Shown here: one piece after another, positions 62,301-64,000 of the stretch | How the letters are laid out: each line of letters starts with the position of its first letter | Position numbering within the stretch: the stretch's first letter is position 1 | Assembly: GCA_963522175.1 (NCBI GenBank) | Contig: CAUQXC010000001.1 | Location: 404,369 to 468,368 of the forward strand | Length of the DNA stretch: 64,000 nt | Origin: CAKAHY01 sp963522175 | GTDB taxonomy: Bacteria > Bacillota > Clostridia > Lachnospirales > Lachnospiraceae | Reading direction: 5' to 3' | Notes under the pieces: generated by a model | Database searches by the model: none | Seen by the model: only the letters and a program-made list of their open reading frames with translations | What the model was told of the DNA's origin: nothing | Program-made: the position numbers and the translations under genes

Positions 62301-62631
62301 GACAAAGTATTGCCTTCTCCTCTGTTACCTTCCTTGCATTGTGAGTACCGTCATTACCTATCTTACGTATATAATCCATACGTCTAAACAGGTCTGCATC
62401 TATAATGTCTTTGAATTCTTCAGTATTCATCAAACTTATCAGATTGTCCTGATATGGCTTAGTCAATGAAGCATCTACCGAATACATCCATTTAATAGCA
62501 AACTCCATGGCTCTGCGACAATTCATCACACACAGCCCCGGATCTATATATAAAACTTTTTCTGCCGCAATAGCAACATTTGAAAAGGTGTCAAATCTCT
62601 TTTCCTTTTTCAAATAGTCAAAGTTGCCCAT
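59344..62631 (-). CDS. hsdR: type I restriction enzyme R subunit
   Basis: 1095 residues. N-terminal DUF4145-like helical domain (1-125), then HsdR nuclease with Asp232, Glu247 and Lys249 (FVDYVLYDTAHRPLAIVEAK), DEAD/H helicase Walker A ATGSGKT (360-366), DEAH near 455, and the two RecA motor domains. C-terminal helical bundle for complex assembly. ATP-dependent DNA translocation and cleavage with HsdM/HsdS. Start ATG 62631 with GGGGAGG. hsdM is beyond the window. Confidence 0.95.
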   Translation of the reverse strand: MGNFDYLKKEKRFDTFSNVAIAAEKVLYIDPGLCVMNCRRAMEFAIKWMYSVDASLTKPYQDNLISLMNTEEFKDIIDADLFRRMDYIRKIGNDGTHNARKVTEEKAILCLENLHIFFDFVSYCYADNYVEQSFDKSLLTKEIESPKIPEISDIDLDKLIADNALLKAPLTEQREEKIQSYVTKPLELSEYSTRKIYIDVMLADAGWREGSDWLNEVKIEGLPTDSGNGFVDYVLYDTAHRPLAIVEAKRTCVDVAAGRKQASDYADAIEKKTGRRPCIFLTNGFETRIIDGEYPERKVASVYSKEDLEKMFNLRKIRTSLENVVIDKNIAGRYYQEAAIKAVCNAFDKKHRRKALLVMATGSGKTRTVIELCRVLLDAVWIKNILFLADRTSLVIQAKRAFTLNYPNLSVTNLCDEKNNYNAHCVFSTYQTMMNSIDSAKEEDRKIFTCGHFDLVICDEAHRSIYNKYKNIFTYFDSPLVGLTATPKDDIDKNTYERFDLEQGVPTYGYELSQAVKDGYLVDFLSVETKLKFIEEGIVYADLSDEDKSIYENTFETEDGNIPESISSSALNEWIFNSDTIRKVLDTFMKNGIKIDYGQKIGKSIIFAKNHAHAEKILEIFNKEYPHLTGYAQVIDNRIKFAQSIIDDFSEANKFPQIAISVDMLDTGIDVPEVVNLVFFKKVMSYAKFWQMIGRGTRLCPGLIDGVDKSKFYIFDFCGNFDFFRISKGQTAANSIPIQSVIFNLKFEIAYRLQDLDYRSDELRAFRKRLVEEMVAKVSELSRDSFDVRQHLKFVELYSTEEGYKVLTFEDTVLIREELSPLILPEDDEISAVRFDALMYGIELACLAGKSYKRFVTDLRKNAKKLASIANITEINEQSDLIEDILHTDYIEGCGVNEFEIIREKLRGLMKYIPKGGIIYDTNFTDDIISIEWNDSDLESDSLKNYRAKAEYYIKEHQDNEAIKKLKSNVPLSKDDIKELEKVLWSELGTKEEYEKEYGQKPLGELVREIVGLDMNAAKEAFSEYLENSNLDSRQIYFVNQIVEYIVHNGMMKDLSVLQDAPFTDQGSIVEIFTDLGIWANIRGIIDSINENAAA

Positions 62632-62659
62632 GGCAAACCTCCCCGTAGTTTTAGTAAGT

Positions 62660-62680
62660 AATATTTAATAGAGAATATCT
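62660..62680 (-). promoter_or_regulatory. inverted repeat between hsdS and hsdR
   Basis: TAGAGA and TCTCTA flank ATA in an AT-rich gap, with TTACTAA direct repeats around it. Could be a terminator remnant or part of the boundary where the hsdS end diverged. Weak. Confidence 0.25.
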
Positions 62681-62746
62681 CTACTTAGTAAGCATATTCT
62701 TAAAATTTTATTTATGTAAAGCCCTTTGTATTAAGGAAATCGTTAA

Positions 62747-63943
62747 CTATGACCATTTTACAGCAAAGTTAAGGTTTTGTATATATGGATTTGAGATGAT
62801 GAGTAAGTAATCAAATTTTGATTTGTTGACTTCTTCAATAAAATCTGCAAATTCATTCTGTAATTTCACTGGTGGCAAGGGCATGGCTATTTTTCTTACA
62901 ATTCCCAGATTTAATATATCCATCGTTCCACCATGCGTATTCTCTGATAAGGATCTTTTCAAAGACTCCGATTGGAAGAAAAATTTAAAATAATATGGAT
63001 TTACCTTATCTTTATCAAAAGTAATCTTCATAAGTCGTGGATTTATAATTCCTGGCTCAAATATTTCAGGCATTATGAGCAATTTCCCATATGTTCCAAC
63101 AAGACTTATTAACACATCTCCTGCTTGTACAGCACAATTTTTCAAAGTCTTATATCGCTCTTCATCTATATAATAATCACCAAACGTATGGTCACCACTT
63201 ATTACTTGTTCTTGTCCATATATTTTATAACCAGATTCTACATAGTACTCTTTCTTTAAAGCTGAGCCAAAAGGCCCAGCTTTCAGAGCATTTTTTTCAT
63301 TCGCAACGACATCTTCAATAAAAGGCATATCCCAGCCTTTATTGTTTTTAATGGGATCACCAAAGAGTTCAACAAATCGGGCTTTTATAAGTTTATCCAT
63401 TTTCTCAAGTTGTTCTTCTCTCTTCTTCATAATTCTAAATAATATGTCTAGATAATTGCAAATCAAAACCTGTTTATTATATGTATTATCTTTCACTTCA
63501 TAGTATGAAACATAATCATCTATTTTAAGATTATGAAGACCTGTCGTCTTATTTTCAAAATGTCGAGTACCACCTCGTCTATAGTTTTCATAAAGAGAGT
63601 AAAACACATATCTTGGATACCATATACCTTTATCCTTAACTCTCAACACTCCTGTAAAATTATTAAAAAGAAATCTTTTCTCTTCTCCATCAAAATATAC
63701 CACTCTTCCCACAGGATACTTATCACTTCCCCCTGATTTTTCAATAATAATATTACCATCTCGAAGAAACTTTTCATCTAGGTTTTTCTTACTTATAGAA
63801 CGTGTTACAACATTCCTATAGTCTATTACGCCAATATTCGTAAAGTTTGTTGTTCTAAGAACTGGGATACCTTTACCTATCTCATCATCAGTTCCCCATT
63901 CTCCCGACAAGGGTTTTCCTGTTATGTCTATTAATTTAGCCAT
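62747..63943 (-). CDS. hsdS: type I restriction specificity subunit, C-terminal repeat truncated
   Basis: 398 residues. Two target-recognition domains, each followed by a helical conserved region: first LICNYLDILFRIMKKREEQLEKMDKLIKARFVELFGDP (in parts: KMDKLIKARFVELFGD), second ending only PPVKLQNEFADFIEEVNKSKF. The second helical repeat normally runs another 30-40 residues; here it is replaced by unrelated DYLLIISNPYIQNLNFAVKWS and a stop, with no continuation in the other frames. Start ATG 63943 follows TGA of an unknown upstream frame. Confidence 0.88.
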   Translation of the reverse strand: MAKLIDITGKPLSGEWGTDDEIGKGIPVLRTTNFTNIGVIDYRNVVTRSISKKNLDEKFLRDGNIIIEKSGGSDKYPVGRVVYFDGEEKRFLFNNFTGVLRVKDKGIWYPRYVFYSLYENYRRGGTRHFENKTTGLHNLKIDDYVSYYEVKDNTYNKQVLICNYLDILFRIMKKREEQLEKMDKLIKARFVELFGDPIKNNKGWDMPFIEDVVANEKNALKAGPFGSALKKEYYVESGYKIYGQEQVISGDHTFGDYYIDEERYKTLKNCAVQAGDVLISLVGTYGKLLIMPEIFEPGIINPRLMKITFDKDKVNPYYFKFFFQSESLKRSLSENTHGGTMDILNLGIVRKIAMPLPPVKLQNEFADFIEEVNKSKFDYLLIISNPYIQNLNFAVKWS

Positions 63944-64000
63944 TCATCTTCCCTCACAAATCTCAATTTGCAAGAATTTTAAGCAATATATTTTTGGTGT
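63944..64000 (-). other. window edge, possible tail of the gene before hsdS
   Basis: A minus-strand frame ends in TGA immediately before the hsdS ATG and reads ...CLKFLQIEICEGR; another reads ...KNILLKILAN. Either could be the end of an upstream gene such as hsdM or another hsdS, but 18 residues are too few to identify. Confidence 0.2.

Overview
The window reads as chromosome of a strictly anaerobic, low-G+C, Gram-positive Firmicute, most likely a member of the Lachnospiraceae (family-level guess). The grounds are AT-rich intergenic DNA with sharp AGGAGG-type ribosome binding sites, a two-subunit glycine decarboxylase (gcvPA/gcvPB), an anaerobic Ni-CO-dehydrogenase-type protein, secreted proteins with choline-binding-like wall repeats, and no outer-membrane genes. 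Nearly all genes lie on the minus strand. I saw no rRNA, tRNA, prophage, insertion sequence or CRISPR array.

Layout. (1) 1-9120: a one-carbon/lipoate block read leftward: a THF riboswitch, folT (folate ECF transporter), folC, lplA-like ligase 2, a free-standing 79-residue lipoyl domain, lipA, lplA-like ligase 1, then (with its own promoter and a leader hairpin) gcvT-gcvH-gcvPA-gcvPB, the last cut by the window edge. (2) 9186-13800: a secreted wall-binding protein and a tightly overlapping housekeeping operon with two metallophosphoesterases around an rRNA methyltransferase and an NTP pyrophosphatase. (3) 13827-15660: remnants of a decayed oligopeptide ABC transporter around a nitroreductase. 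(4) 15661-24600: a repeat-containing membrane protein, GH31 glycosidase, NSS-type symporter, a divergent CooS-like protein with a His-rich head, hemolysin III and an aldehyde dehydrogenase. (5) 24598-32506: a beta-helix lipoprotein, a YgjP-type protease and a TetR-regulated MacAB-like exporter. (6) 32527-39600: a complete sialic-acid uptake and catabolism locus (nanE, ABC importer, nanA, RpiR regulator, divergent nanK). (7) 39623-54172: a 12-gene cell-surface polysaccharide cluster exported by a TagGH/Wzm-Wzt-type ABC transporter. (8) 54291-59090: a CAP-domain wall-binding protein, an MGT-type glycosyltransferase, a DUF4241-like protein and a peptidase E. (9) 59087-64000: a type I restriction locus (hsdR, hsdS).

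How the genes fit together. Block 1 is a functional unit: GcvT passes the methylene group of glycine to THF, GcvH carries the lipoyl arm made or attached by LipA/LplA, and FolT/FolC supply polyglutamylated folate, so a folate-sensing leader sits at the head of the whole set. In block 6 the importer, lyase, kinase and epimerase convert external sialic acid to GlcNAc-6-P. Block 7 has glycosyltransferases, nucleotide-sugar modifying enzymes, an acyltransferase and a transporter for one surface glycan.

The most unusual items are the CooS-like protein whose C-cluster iron ligand is Cys-to-Asp and which carries ten His in its first 52 residues; the riboswitch-headed folate/lipoate/glycine-cleavage block with an orphan lipoyl protein; a shared uncharacterised ARD-type domain in two polysaccharide-cluster proteins; the ABC-transporter remnants; and several terminators whose hairpin is built over the stop codon. 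Domain assignments come from motif recognition by eye, without database searches.
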